Made by a program: the position numbers and the translations under genes. This document shows, piece by piece, positions 1 to 6,127 of a stretch of DNA of 7,683 bases; within the stretch, counting starts at the first letter, position 1, and each line of letters starts with the position of its first letter. Below the pieces are notes generated by a model. The model searched no databases. It had not been told where the DNA came from and worked only from the letters and a program-made list of their open reading frames with translations. Location of the stretch: the NCBI GenBank assembly GCA_028290165.1, contig JAQGKJ010000460.1, forward strand, positions 1 through 7,683. The letters run 5' to 3'. Source of the stretch: Bradyrhizobium sp. (lineage in GTDB: Bacteria; Pseudomonadota; Alphaproteobacteria; Rhizobiales; Xanthobacteraceae).

Positions 1-684
1 ATCCATCAGGTCGCGCATATCTACGGCAAGACCGCCACCTTCATGCCGAAGCCGGTCTATGGCGACAACGGTTCGGGCATGCACTGCCACCAGTCGATCT
101 GGAAGGAGGGCAAGCCGGTGTTCGCCGGCAACAAATACGCCGACCTGTCGGAGACCTGCCTGTCCTACATCGCCGGCGTCATCAAGCATGCCAAGGCGAT
201 CAACGCCTTCACCAACCCGTCGACCAATTCCTACAAACGTCTGGTCCCGGGCTATGAAGCGCCGGTGCTGCTCGCCTACTCCGCGCGCAACCGTTCGGCC
301 GCCTGCCGAATTCCCTACACCTCCAACCCGAAGGCCAAGCGCGTCGAGGTTCGTTTCCCTGATCCGATGGCCAACCCCTATCTCGGCTTTGCCGCGATGC
401 TGATGGCCGGTCTCGACGGCGTCAAGAACAAGCTCGATCCGGGGCCTGCGATGGACAAGGACCTCTACGATCTGCCGAAGGAAGAGCTGAAGTCGATTCC
501 GACGGTGTGCGGTTCGCTGCGCGAAGCCTTGGAAAATCTCGACAAGGATCGCGCCTTCCTCAAGGCCGGCGGCGTGTTCGACGACGACTTCATCGACAGC
601 TATATTGAGCTGAAGATGACCGAAGTCGAGCGCTTCGAGATGACCCCGCATCCGGTCGAATTCGAGATGTATTATTCGCTGTGA
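1..684 (+). CDS. glnA: Glutamine synthetase type I, C-terminal half (5' end outside window)
   Basis: Glutamine synthetase makes glutamine from glutamate, ammonia and ATP in the cytoplasm and is the entry point of ammonia assimilation. The frame is open from base 1, and 227 residues are visible of a family length near 469. Visible signatures are the metal/ATP-site segment [12 protein letters not shown], the block [17 protein letters not shown], the arginine-rich active-site stretch around [10 protein letters not shown], and [12 protein letters not shown]. The segment KDLYDLP carries the tyrosine (codon 466-468) that GlnE adenylylates in GSI-beta enzymes, so activity is probably controlled by adenylylation. 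The protein ends FEMYYSL-stop, typical of proteobacterial GlnA. In rhizobia glnB usually lies just upstream, but that is outside this window. Identity is essentially certain; only the N-terminal half is missing because of the window edge. Confidence 0.98.
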   Translation: MHQVAHIYGKTATFMPKPVYGDNGSGMHCHQSIWKEGKPVFAGNKYADLSETCLSYIAGVIKHAKAINAFTNPSTNSYKRLVPGYEAPVLLAYSARNRSAACRIPYTSNPKAKRVEVRFPDPMANPYLGFAAMLMAGLDGVKNKLDPGPAMDKDLYDLPKEELKSIPTVCGSLREALENLDKDRAFLKAGGVFDDDFIDSYIELKMTEVERFEMTPHPVEFEMYYSL

Positions 685-691
685 TTGCTGC

Positions 692-709
692 TTGCGGCGC
701 TCGCCGCAA
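692..709 (+). other. Hairpin directly after glnA stop
   Basis: A perfect 7-bp inverted repeat, TTGCGGC / GCCGCAA with loop GCTC, begins 8 bases after the glnA stop. No T-run follows it, so it is not a classic terminator by itself. It lies 18 bases before the real terminator hairpin. It could protect the mRNA 3' end or help pause RNA polymerase; that role is inference. Confidence 0.5.
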
Positions 710-727
710 CCCAGATGCGTGAAAATG

Positions 728-757
728 CAAAAGGCGCTCCAAACGGAGCGCCTTTTG
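728..757. terminator. Bidirectional intrinsic terminator between glnA and the HWE kinase gene
   Basis: A perfect 13-bp stem, CAAAAGGCGCTCC / GGAGCGCCTTTTG with loop AAAC, sits 43 bases after the glnA stop and 16 bases before the stop of the convergent kinase gene. Each arm ends in AAAA or TTTT, so RNA from either strand has a GC stem followed by U residues. On the plus strand the T-run continues as TTTTGTCTT. It should end both convergent transcripts. Confidence 0.9.
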
Positions 758-773
758 TCTTACAAATGAGCTG

Positions 774-1991
774 TCAGGTTGGCGCAACCAGCGAAGCCAT
801 CGGCACGTTCAATACGTAGACGAACCCCGTCGCATCGTAGGCGAGCTTAACTTCTCCTTTTAACTGCTGTCCAAGCGATCCCATCAGACGGGTTCCAAAA
901 CTTTGCCGGGATGGTGCATCCACGGTTGGACCATTCTTCTCGGACCACGTCAGATGCAGCCGCTGCGTGTCTTCATCGATCTTCCATATGATCTCGATGC
1001 GGCCTGAAGGTACCGACAACGCGCCGAATTTTGTGGTGTTGGTGCAAAGTTCGTTGAGCGTCATGGCAAGAGCGATCACGGCTCCCGACGTTACCCTGAT
1101 ATCGGGGCCGGTTATCGAGATTCTGCCGGAACCAATGCTGACATAGGGTTCAGTCGCACCGCGGATGGTGTGCTCAAGGCTCGCGTTGGCCCATCTGGCT
1201 TGCAACAGCAGATCATGTGCCCTGCCCAGCGCGACCAGCCGGCCTTCGATGGCATTCTGACCGTGTTCGATGCTGGTTGCAGCCCGCAGGCTCTGAGAGG
1301 CAATGGCACTGACGGTTGCCAGCGTGTTCTTGATGCGGTGATGCAACTCCTCGAGAATAAGCTTCTGCAGTTTTTCCGCCGCCTCGCGCTCCTTTGCGTC
1401 GATGCCCGCCTGTGCGAGCAGCACCTTGGCATCGATACCGGCCTGCTCGAGCAGCAGGCGAAGGCTGTCATTTTCCGCGGTCAGATATTCCTCCGACGCT
1501 GAGCCAACCGATCCCGGCCGGGTTGCGGCAGCGCTCGATTTCGGATGCAGCGCTTTCTCGATCAACGCGGAGATTTCTTCCGGCGCGATTTTTAACGAGC
1601 CGTTGCCCATCATGTCCCGGATTTCCCCAATCATCTGCTTGACGTCGAGCGGTTTGCCAAAGAAGCGGCTGTCGGCAGGTTTGTCGTCATCGGTCAGTTT
1701 CAGCTGACCGGACACCAGAATGATCTTGATCAATGGCCACCGCTCATGGACAGCGTAGGCGAGCTTGAGCCCATCCATGCTCCCGGGCATCTGGATGTCG
1801 GTAAACAACATTTCGATGTCGGAGCGGGATTCGAGGATAGCGAGCGCATCGTCGGCATTTATGGCTTCAATGGGAGCAAAGCCTGCGTCCTCGACCATAT
1901 CCACCGCGCGCATGCGCAGCAGCATCTCGTCTTCGACGACAAGAACGGCGGGAAGAACAGCTGGGACGACGGCAAAATCGCTTGGAACCAT
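774..1991 (-). CDS. Response-regulator receiver / HWE-family sensor histidine kinase
   Basis: A cytoplasmic two-component protein of 405 residues with no membrane segment. The N-terminal receiver domain (about residues 14-128) has the acidic pair E20/D21, phospho-acceptor D65 in TDIQMPG, S94 and K113. A linker (about 130-205, probably coiled coil) carries a tandem 11-residue repeat with unit LLxQAGIDAK. The kinase core follows: phospho-acceptor box EELHHRIKN (H218), RAHDLL near 257-262, N box NELCTNTTKFGALS (313-326), W-x-E in the G1 box (W349, E351), and FGTRLMGSL near 365-373. The short ATPase domain and W-x-E motif mark the HWE family, in which the position before the N-box Glu is usually His; here it is Asn313. 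Such kinases often signal to PhyR or to stand-alone receivers; no partner is encoded here. The ATG start leaves a complete receiver domain; the ribosome site (AGG) is weak. It lies 97 bp downstream of the small exported protein gene and may be co-transcribed with it. Confidence 0.95.
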   Translation of the reverse strand: MVPSDFAVVPAVLPAVLVVEDEMLLRMRAVDMVEDAGFAPIEAINADDALAILESRSDIEMLFTDIQMPGSMDGLKLAYAVHERWPLIKIILVSGQLKLTDDDKPADSRFFGKPLDVKQMIGEIRDMMGNGSLKIAPEEISALIEKALHPKSSAAATRPGSVGSASEEYLTAENDSLRLLLEQAGIDAKVLLAQAGIDAKEREAAEKLQKLILEELHHRIKNTLATVSAIASQSLRAATSIEHGQNAIEGRLVALGRAHDLLLQARWANASLEHTIRGATEPYVSIGSGRISITGPDIRVTSGAVIALAMTLNELCTNTTKFGALSVPSGRIEIIWKIDEDTQRLHLTWSEKNGPTVDAPSRQSFGTRLMGSLGQQLKGEVKLAYDATGFVYVLNVPMASLVAPT

Positions 1992-2088
1992 GGTTGCCTG
2001 GCGCTTTCTTCTGGAGCCGGTGGATTAGCCCGCGCCAGTTGCTCAATTTTGGCTTCGAACGGTTCAGCTAAACGGTCAACTACGAAGG

Positions 2089-2352
2089 CTATGGTTGTCC
2101 ATCGCGACGCGCGGTCACCAACCTGGCTTCGCGCACGACCGACCCGGCTTCACTGTGCCGCAAACAAGACCCATCGAAATTGGGCCAGACCTGTTGTGCA
2201 CAGTTGCGGGCGATGGATCGGATTTCGAGCCGGTCTGCCTTGGCCAGGGCAGCCGTCTCACGCGCCTCGACCCGGGGAGCGAAGCCGGGCAAGGCAATCA
2301 CGGACGCTCCCAAAAGCGCGAATATCGCGAGGGCAGTAAGAGATTTGATCAT
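2089..2352 (-). CDS. Small exported protein of unknown function
   Basis: An 87-residue protein with a clear signal peptide: M-I-K-S, a hydrophobic core to about residue 23, and a likely signal peptidase I site after VEA near residue 30. The mature part, about 57 residues, has two cysteines (C51 and C63) framing CAQQVWPNFDGSC, which could form a disulfide in the periplasm. I recall similar short 'CxxQVWPN...SCLR' proteins in Bradyrhizobium and Rhodopseudomonas, but no function is known to me. An in-frame ATG at 2385 would add 11 residues (M-V-D-Q...). I prefer 2352 because the signal peptide then starts normally, though neither start has a strong ribosome site. The frame stays open further upstream, but that part only shadows the amidotransferase gene. 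A candidate EcfG-type promoter lies at 2412-2436. The HWE kinase gene follows on the same strand. Confidence 0.75.
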   Translation of the reverse strand: MIKSLTALAIFALLGASVIALPGFAPRVEARETAALAKADRLEIRSIARNCAQQVWPNFDGSCLRHSEAGSVVREARLVTARRDGQP

Positions 2353-2411
2353 TTTTGGGGCTGCTGACTTAGGCTGGTCGACCATCCCGCCACGCTCGGG
2401 GATTGGCTGGC

Positions 2412-2436
2412 AACAGCCTCGATGAGCAAGAGTTCC
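2412..2436 (-). promoter_or_regulatory. Candidate EcfG-type (general stress) promoter
   Basis: Read on the minus strand, GGAAC (2436-2432) is followed after exactly 16 bases by TGTT (2415-2412). The alphaproteobacterial EcfG consensus is GGAAC-N16/17-CGTT, so only the first base of the -10 element differs. It lies in the 145-bp gap between the amidotransferase stop and the small exported protein gene, pointing at the latter. It would place the transcript start about 50 bases before the ATG at 2352, or about 20 before the ATG at 2385. It is a motif match only. Confidence 0.4.
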
Positions 2437-2497
2437 ACAGAACCAGCCTTTAATTCGACCAGACCGCTTAATCAAGCGCACCGGTAGATCCGCGCGG

Positions 2498-3268
2498 CTA
2501 TCCGTGGCGCTGGTGCGCCGCAAGCGCTTCGCCAAAGGCCTGAAACAATTTGCGGTTGATGGGATTTTTTTGCGGATCGTGTTCGGCGTGCCATTGCACG
2601 CCGAGTGCGAAGCCCGGCGCATCCGCAATCCGGATCGCCTCGATCGTGCCGTCTTCCGCGACCCCCTCGACGACGACGCGCTCGCCCGGTTCGAGGATGC
2701 CCTGACCATGCAGCGAGTTGACGCGGATGGTCTCGCAACCGAGCAGTCGTGCAAAGGTGCCGCCGGGAACCAGACTGACGTCATGACGGTCGGCGAAGAT
2801 GACGGTGGGGTCGGGATGAATTTCGCCGTTCGCAAGCCGCGGCATACGATGGTTTATGCGTCCGGGCAAGTCGCGGATTTCCGGATGCAGCGAACCGCCA
2901 AAGGCGACGTTCATCTCCTGCAGGCCACGACAGATGCCGAACAGCGGGACACCGCGGGCGACACAGACTTCCGCTAGAGCCAGCGCCAGGTCGTCGCGAT
3001 GGAGGTCATACGGTTCGTGCCGGGAATCCGGCTCGGTGCGAAAATGCTTGGGGTGGACATTGGCGCGGGCACCGGTCAGCACCACGCCATCGACCGCATC
3101 CAGCAAGGCGCCGATATCGGTGATGTCGGCGGAAGCCGCAAACATCAGCGGCAGTGCCCCCGCGACCTCGGCTATCGCGCGGAGATTGCGTTCTCCGACC
3201 AATTGCGTCGCAAATCGATTTTCGATGCGATAGGCGTTTCCGATCACACCGACCACCGGCCTCCTCAT
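2498..3268 (-). CDS. PuuD-like class I glutamine amidotransferase (gamma-glutamyl-GABA hydrolase family, peptidase C26)
   Basis: A cytoplasmic hydrolase of 256 residues, close to the 254 of E. coli PuuD, which cleaves gamma-glutamyl-GABA in putrescine breakdown. Residues below are numbered from the ATG at 3268. The family block DGVVLTGARANVHP is near 60-73. The nucleophile elbow FGICRGLQE places the catalytic cysteine at C113. VNSLHGQGI is near 183-191. The C-terminal GVQWHAEHD supplies the His/Glu of the triad (H227, E229). The usual WHPE reads WHAE, with both catalytic residues kept. A TTG at 3295 would add nine residues, but the ATG gives the normal N-terminus (M-R-R-P-V-V-G-V). No other polyamine gene is in the window, so the exact gamma-glutamyl substrate is uncertain. 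The gene stands alone, with 186 bp upstream and 145 bp downstream to its same-strand neighbours. Confidence 0.92.
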   Translation of the reverse strand: MRRPVVGVIGNAYRIENRFATQLVGERNLRAIAEVAGALPLMFAASADITDIGALLDAVDGVVLTGARANVHPKHFRTEPDSRHEPYDLHRDDLALALAEVCVARGVPLFGICRGLQEMNVAFGGSLHPEIRDLPGRINHRMPRLANGEIHPDPTVIFADRHDVSLVPGGTFARLLGCETIRVNSLHGQGILEPGERVVVEGVAEDGTIEAIRIADAPGFALGVQWHAEHDPQKNPINRKLFQAFGEALAAHQRHG

Positions 3269-3454
3269 CGTCTTAAATCCAATCTCACGCCGCAAATAGC
3301 GCCGCCAATCATGCCTGCCCGCGGTCGCCGGATCAACATGTTACGCCCTCCTCTGACACCTCTCTGCCCTGCAAGAAATTCAGCCCAGCGCCGCCAGCCT
3401 GGCGTCGAAATACGCGCCAAGCACCTTTTTGGGCAGCCGAAAATAACGTCGCGA

Positions 3455-4153
3455 TCATTCTTTGCGCGTAAACGCCTGCTTCGGATCGATCCCCTCTCCG
3501 GCCTGCAATCCCGCCGCCTGAAGCGCCTTCGCAGGATTGTCCGCACTGTTCAACCACGGCAGTTTCGCCTCGATGCCGCGCGTCACGGGCTCGCCGAGCT
3601 GACCGCCGAAATCGAGCGGCCAGAAACCATTCGGCACCACCTCGGCGGACACGCCGTGGAGGCGAAATCCCTTGCCCAGCACCGCCCCAAGATCATCCGG
3701 CGGCACCGTGCGCGCGGTCGCGGGATCGCTCAGGTCGGTGAAGGTCACGAGGATTGGAATCAACGCTCCGGTCACGGGCACGATGCCCGTCAACAGGCTC
3801 ATCTCGTTGAACGACACCCGCTTGCCGCCGGCCGCAGTATAGGCGCGCAACGCCACATAGTTCATTCCGTCCAGATCCAGCGATGTGTTGTCGAGATGCG
3901 CCAGCAATGCGACGAGGTTCTTGCCGCCGCCGAGATCGACCAGCACGGCATCGCCTCTGGTGCGGGTATGTCCGCCCCGGCTGTAGCTTCGGTCGGGGTG
4001 AACTGCCATGACGCCTGCGGCCGATCTCACGCCTTCCGGCGTTTCCACCTCGACCGTCAGGCGGTATTTGTGGCCGGGCCGGTTGATCCTGATCTGATCG
4101 CCGATCACCAGCGCCGCCAATAACGTCAGCGGACCAAACCATTTGAAGTTCAT
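3455..4153 (-). CDS. Conserved protein of unknown function with N-terminal membrane anchor
   Basis: A 232-residue protein. Residues about 4-20 (WFGPLTLLAALVIG) form one hydrophobic segment, an uncleaved anchor or signal sequence, so the rest is probably periplasmic. The rest looks beta-rich: HKYRLTVEVETPEG near 28-41, RGDAVLVDLGGGKNLVALLAH near 66-86, ILVTFTDLSDPATARTVPPDDL near 134-155, and NGFWPLDFGGQLGEPVTRGIEAKLPWL near 175-201. I recall similar proteins (KYR-TVEVETPEG, GEAV.VDLG, LVTF.D..DP.TAR.V.P) as uncharacterised in Bradyrhizobium and relatives, sometimes in several copies per genome, but know no function. The start at 4153 is chosen because it gives a proper anchor and has AAGG nine bases upstream. 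The frame stays open upstream to a TTG at 4294, but that stretch holds the leader of the divergent gene. An ATG at 4228 is a weaker alternative. The divergent AI-2E gene starts 142 bp away and may share its regulatory region. Confidence 0.8.
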   Translation of the reverse strand: MNFKWFGPLTLLAALVIGDQIRINRPGHKYRLTVEVETPEGVRSAAGVMAVHPDRSYSRGGHTRTRGDAVLVDLGGGKNLVALLAHLDNTSLDLDGMNYVALRAYTAAGGKRVSFNEMSLLTGIVPVTGALIPILVTFTDLSDPATARTVPPDDLGAVLGKGFRLHGVSAEVVPNGFWPLDFGGQLGEPVTRGIEAKLPWLNSADNPAKALQAAGLQAGEGIDPKQAFTRKE

Positions 4154-4284
4154 GTCGGCCGCCCTTGCCCATCCCGTCTCTCCCTCGCTTTGCACAACCA
4201 ACGCGCCAGCGTCAAACCGCCGTGCCATCTCGGCTTGATCCTGGCCGCGTTTGGCGAAAGAGTGCAGTTCGAAATTGGTGTGAA

Positions 4285-4289
4285 AAGGA
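4285..4289 (+). promoter_or_regulatory. Ribosome binding site that sets a GTG start
   Basis: AAGGA lies six bases before the GTG at 4296, in good Shine-Dalgarno spacing. It supports this GTG as the true start of the AI-2E-family gene; the next in-frame ATG would cut into the membrane domain. Confidence 0.75.
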
Positions 4290-4295
4290 ACCAAC

Positions 4296-5426
4296 GTGGC
4301 AGTCTCGGCTGACGAACGTCATCAGGCCCGCAACGATCTGGCATGGGCAATATCCGTCGGCGGCATCGGCGCCATCGGATTTGCCACGCTGCTGCTGTTC
4401 ACCTGGTATTTCGCGGCGACGCTGTTTCTGATCTTCGCGGGAATGCTGCTCGCGGTCGGGCTCAACGCCATGACCACTCTGCTCGGCCGCGTCGTCAGGC
4501 TGCCGCACTCGCTGCGGCTGGCGATCGTCTGTCTGGTGCTGGCGGGACTATTGTCGGGCGTGGCCTTCCTTGGCGGCGCCACGATCAAGGAACAGGCCAC
4601 GGCCCTGAGTGACACCATCAAGTCGCAACTGGTCGGCGTCAAAGCTTTTCTGGAGCGAAACGGGATCGACACCAGCTACTTTGACCTTGGTAGTTCCAAT
4701 GCCCCGGCGGGAGCTTCGTCGACGCCGGCCACGCCCGGTGCGGCACCGACGCATAATCTTCCCGGCGCCGGCGCGCTCGCCTCAAGCGGCGGAGCGATCG
4801 TGAGCCAGACCCTTAAATTGCTGCTGGGCACGTTGAGCGCGGTTGGAAACTTCTTCATTGTGTTGTTTCTGGGGCTGACGTTTGCGGCGCAGCCCAGCGT
4901 CTATCGAAAGGGGCTGTTGTTCATGACGCCCGCGCGGCATCGCGCCCGCGCCACCGTGATCGTCGATCGCATCGGCGATACGCTTGAGCGCTGGCTGATG
5001 GCGCAGATCATCACGATGTTTGCGGTCTTTGTCGTGACCTGGATTGGCCTTGCCATCATCGGCATCCAGAGTTCCTTCATTCTGGGCTTGCAGGCGGGAT
5101 TGCTCACCTTTATCCCAACTGTTGGCGCGCTGCTCGGCGGGTTGATCGTGGTGCTCGCGAGTCTCGCATCCGGATGGGTCGCGGCGGCCAGCGCCTTTGT
5201 GCTCTTCCTCGGCGTCCACGCGCTGGAAAGCTACATTCTCACGCCGATCCTCCAGCGTCAGGCGCTGGAGATTCCGCCGGCCACATTGTTCGCGTTCCAG
5301 ATTCTGCTGGGCGTCGTGTTCGGCATCTGGGGCTTGGCGCTTGCGTTGCCGTTGATGGCAATCGCCAAGGTCATCATCGATCATTTCAAGGCCGACGAGA
5401 CCTCATCCGACGCAGCGCCGGCCTGA
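4296..5426 (+). CDS. AI-2E/PerM-family membrane transporter
   Basis: An integral inner-membrane protein of 376 residues with the layout of the AI-2E transporter family (formerly UPF0118/PerM). Three hydrophobic segments lie at about 15-35, 38-60 and 73-95, then a soluble stretch (about 96-172), then further helices near 176-198, 235-257, 259-290, 294-310 and 329-362. Family hallmarks are FIPTVGALLGG (272-282) and ESYILTPILQRQALEIPP (311-328). The soluble part contains a Pro/Ala/Ser/Thr/Gly-rich stretch (about 133-166) that looks like a flexible linker. Family members have been linked to autoinducer-2 export (E. coli TqsA) and to Na+/H+ antiport, so the substrate here cannot be named. The GTG start is backed by an AAGGA site. 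It is divergent from the unknown-function gene, and its stop is only 23 bp from the stop of the convergent ABM gene, with no clear terminator between. Confidence 0.93.
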   Translation: MAVSADERHQARNDLAWAISVGGIGAIGFATLLLFTWYFAATLFLIFAGMLLAVGLNAMTTLLGRVVRLPHSLRLAIVCLVLAGLLSGVAFLGGATIKEQATALSDTIKSQLVGVKAFLERNGIDTSYFDLGSSNAPAGASSTPATPGAAPTHNLPGAGALASSGGAIVSQTLKLLLGTLSAVGNFFIVLFLGLTFAAQPSVYRKGLLFMTPARHRARATVIVDRIGDTLERWLMAQIITMFAVFVVTWIGLAIIGIQSSFILGLQAGLLTFIPTVGALLGGLIVVLASLASGWVAAASAFVLFLGVHALESYILTPILQRQALEIPPATLFAFQILLGVVFGIWGLALALPLMAIAKVIIDHFKADETSSDAAPA

Positions 5427-5449
5427 GGCTTGCGTTGCTCGTCGCCCGT

Positions 5450-5749
5450 TCAGCCTGTGGTCAGCACCGTCTCGGTATGCTCGACCTCGGGCGGAGTGGC
5501 AAAATACTGCCCGACCAGCCCGCGCCACGCCGTGAAGTCTTCAGAGCCCCTGAAATCGACGGTGTGATTTTCCAGCGTCTCCCACTTGGCCATCAGCCGG
5601 TAGCGTGACGACTTCTCGATCGATTTGTGCAGCTCAAAACCCTTGCCGCCCCTGGCGCGCAGGAACAGCGGACGCGCTTTCGCCACCGCGGCTTCAAAAT
5701 CCTTCTCGGTGCCGGGCTTGACGTCGATTTGTGCGATTTCGGTGATCAT
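5450..5749 (-). CDS. ABM-domain protein (antibiotic biosynthesis monooxygenase fold)
   Basis: A single-domain cytoplasmic protein of 99 residues, the usual size for this fold, a dimeric alpha/beta ferredoxin-like barrel. It starts with the strand MITEIAQIDVKPG, then a helix EKDFEAAVAKARPLF. The second half has the typical pattern YRLMAKWETLENHTVDFRGSEDFTAW, matching the family's W-x-x-x-E-x-H...F..S..F..W spacing. Family members include cofactor-free monooxygenases, haem-degrading enzymes and (as in LsrG) enzymes acting on phospho-AI-2, so fold is clear but reaction is not. The ATG has GGGAGG (5760-5765, minus) ten bases upstream. It converges on the AI-2E gene. The LsrG parallel is tempting beside an AI-2E protein, but I would not rely on it because both names cover broad families. 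Confidence 0.88.
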   Translation of the reverse strand: MITEIAQIDVKPGTEKDFEAAVAKARPLFLRARGGKGFELHKSIEKSSRYRLMAKWETLENHTVDFRGSEDFTAWRGLVGQYFATPPEVEHTETVLTTG

Positions 5750-5805
5750 TTGATGGCGGCCTCCCGTTTCAAGAACTCACGTCTCTAACCCAGCCGGCCG
5801 CAAAG

Positions 5806-5826
5806 AAAAAGGCGCCTCGCGGCGCC
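5806..5826 (-). terminator. Intrinsic terminator after the diguanylate cyclase / small membrane protein pair
   Basis: On the minus strand the stem GGCGCC-GCGA-GGCGCC (a GNRA-type loop) is followed directly by TTTTTCTTT. Two G-U pairs could extend the 6-bp stem. It begins 25 bases after the stop of the 78-residue membrane protein and precedes the ABM gene, so it separates the two units. Confidence 0.8.
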
Positions 5827-5851
5827 CCGGCATCCCCATCGCAATGGCATC

Positions 5852-6088
5852 TCAGTTCAGGAGCAGCACCGTGCCGGCCACCATCAGCGCACAGCCGAAA
5901 AACATCACCAGAGGCCAGCGGCTGCGCGGCGTGGTATAGCGGCCGTGCGCGCGGCGCACGGTGATCAGCGCCGTCTCGTATTCGTCTGAGGTCGAAAACA
6001 TGCAGGCAAAGCCGGCTCGCGCCGATACGGCGGCGGCTTCGAGCGACATCAGGGCGGCACGGGCGTTCTGGCTGCGAGTCGTGTTCAT
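5852..6088 (-). CDS. Small tail-anchored membrane protein of unknown function
   Basis: A 78-residue protein that I do not recognise. The N-terminal part is soluble and Ala-rich (SLEAAAVSARAG near 15-26) with SDEYETALITVRRAHGRY near 34-51. A basic stretch (TTPRSR) leads into one membrane helix at about 58-77 (WPLVMFFGCALMVAGTVLLL), which ends the protein, so it is probably anchored in the inner membrane with its N-terminus in the cytoplasm. The ATG has no clear Shine-Dalgarno site; an internal ATG at codon 14 is possible. It starts 39 bp after the stop of the diguanylate cyclase gene on the same strand and is followed by a terminator, so the two are likely co-transcribed. Codon use resembles its neighbours and the frame is clean, which supports a real gene. 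Confidence 0.7.
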   Translation of the reverse strand: MNTTRSQNARAALMSLEAAAVSARAGFACMFSTSDEYETALITVRRAHGRYTTPRSRWPLVMFFGCALMVAGTVLLLN

Positions 6089-6127
6089 GGCCGCAATGAT
6101 AGGAAGCGAATGGTAAACGTGAGGTTA

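Noticed and set aside
2060..2075. Imperfect inverted repeat (6 of 8 pairs) upstream of the kinase gene, with TTGACC at 2074-2079 on the minus strand
   Set aside because: There is no matching -10 element at normal spacing, and two mismatches in a short repeat. This is too weak to call a promoter or operator.
1746..2339. Plus-strand open frame over the kinase N-terminus and the small exported protein
   Set aside because: It is antisense to a receiver domain with all catalytic residues and to a protein with a signal peptide. It has no motif of its own.
2386..2835. Upstream extension of the small exported protein's frame
   Set aside because: The extra 150 codons overlap the amidotransferase gene in another frame and read as Arg/Ser-rich shadow. 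The signal peptide begins at the ATG at 2352.
3269..3454. 186-bp gap, including palindrome CGCCAG-C-CTGGCG at 3392-3404
   Set aside because: I see no gene or terminator. The palindrome has only a one-base centre and no T-run, and it may be chance in GC-rich DNA.
2999..4123. Long plus-strand open frame (374 codons)
   Set aside because: It crosses two real minus-strand genes and the gap between them. Its translation is Arg/His/Gln-rich with no domain, while the opposite strand shows clear amidotransferase motifs.
4154..4294. Upstream extension of the 3455-4153 gene to a TTG at 4294
   Set aside because: It would bury the membrane anchor inside the protein and overlap the leader of the divergent gene. 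The ATG at 4153 has a ribosome site.
4782..5384. 200-codon minus-strand frame inside the AI-2E gene
   Set aside because: The plus strand has family motifs and membrane helices. This frame is charged and low in hydrophobic residues, an antisense shadow of a GC-rich gene.
5426..5456. AGGCT...AGCCT repeat between the convergent AI-2E and ABM genes as a terminator
   Set aside because: The stem is 5 bp with a loop over 20 bases and no T-run.
4296..5749. AI-2E-family gene beside an LsrG-like ABM gene as an autoinducer-2 system
   Set aside because: The genes are convergent, not an operon. Both families are broad, and no luxS, lsrK or lsr transporter gene is present.
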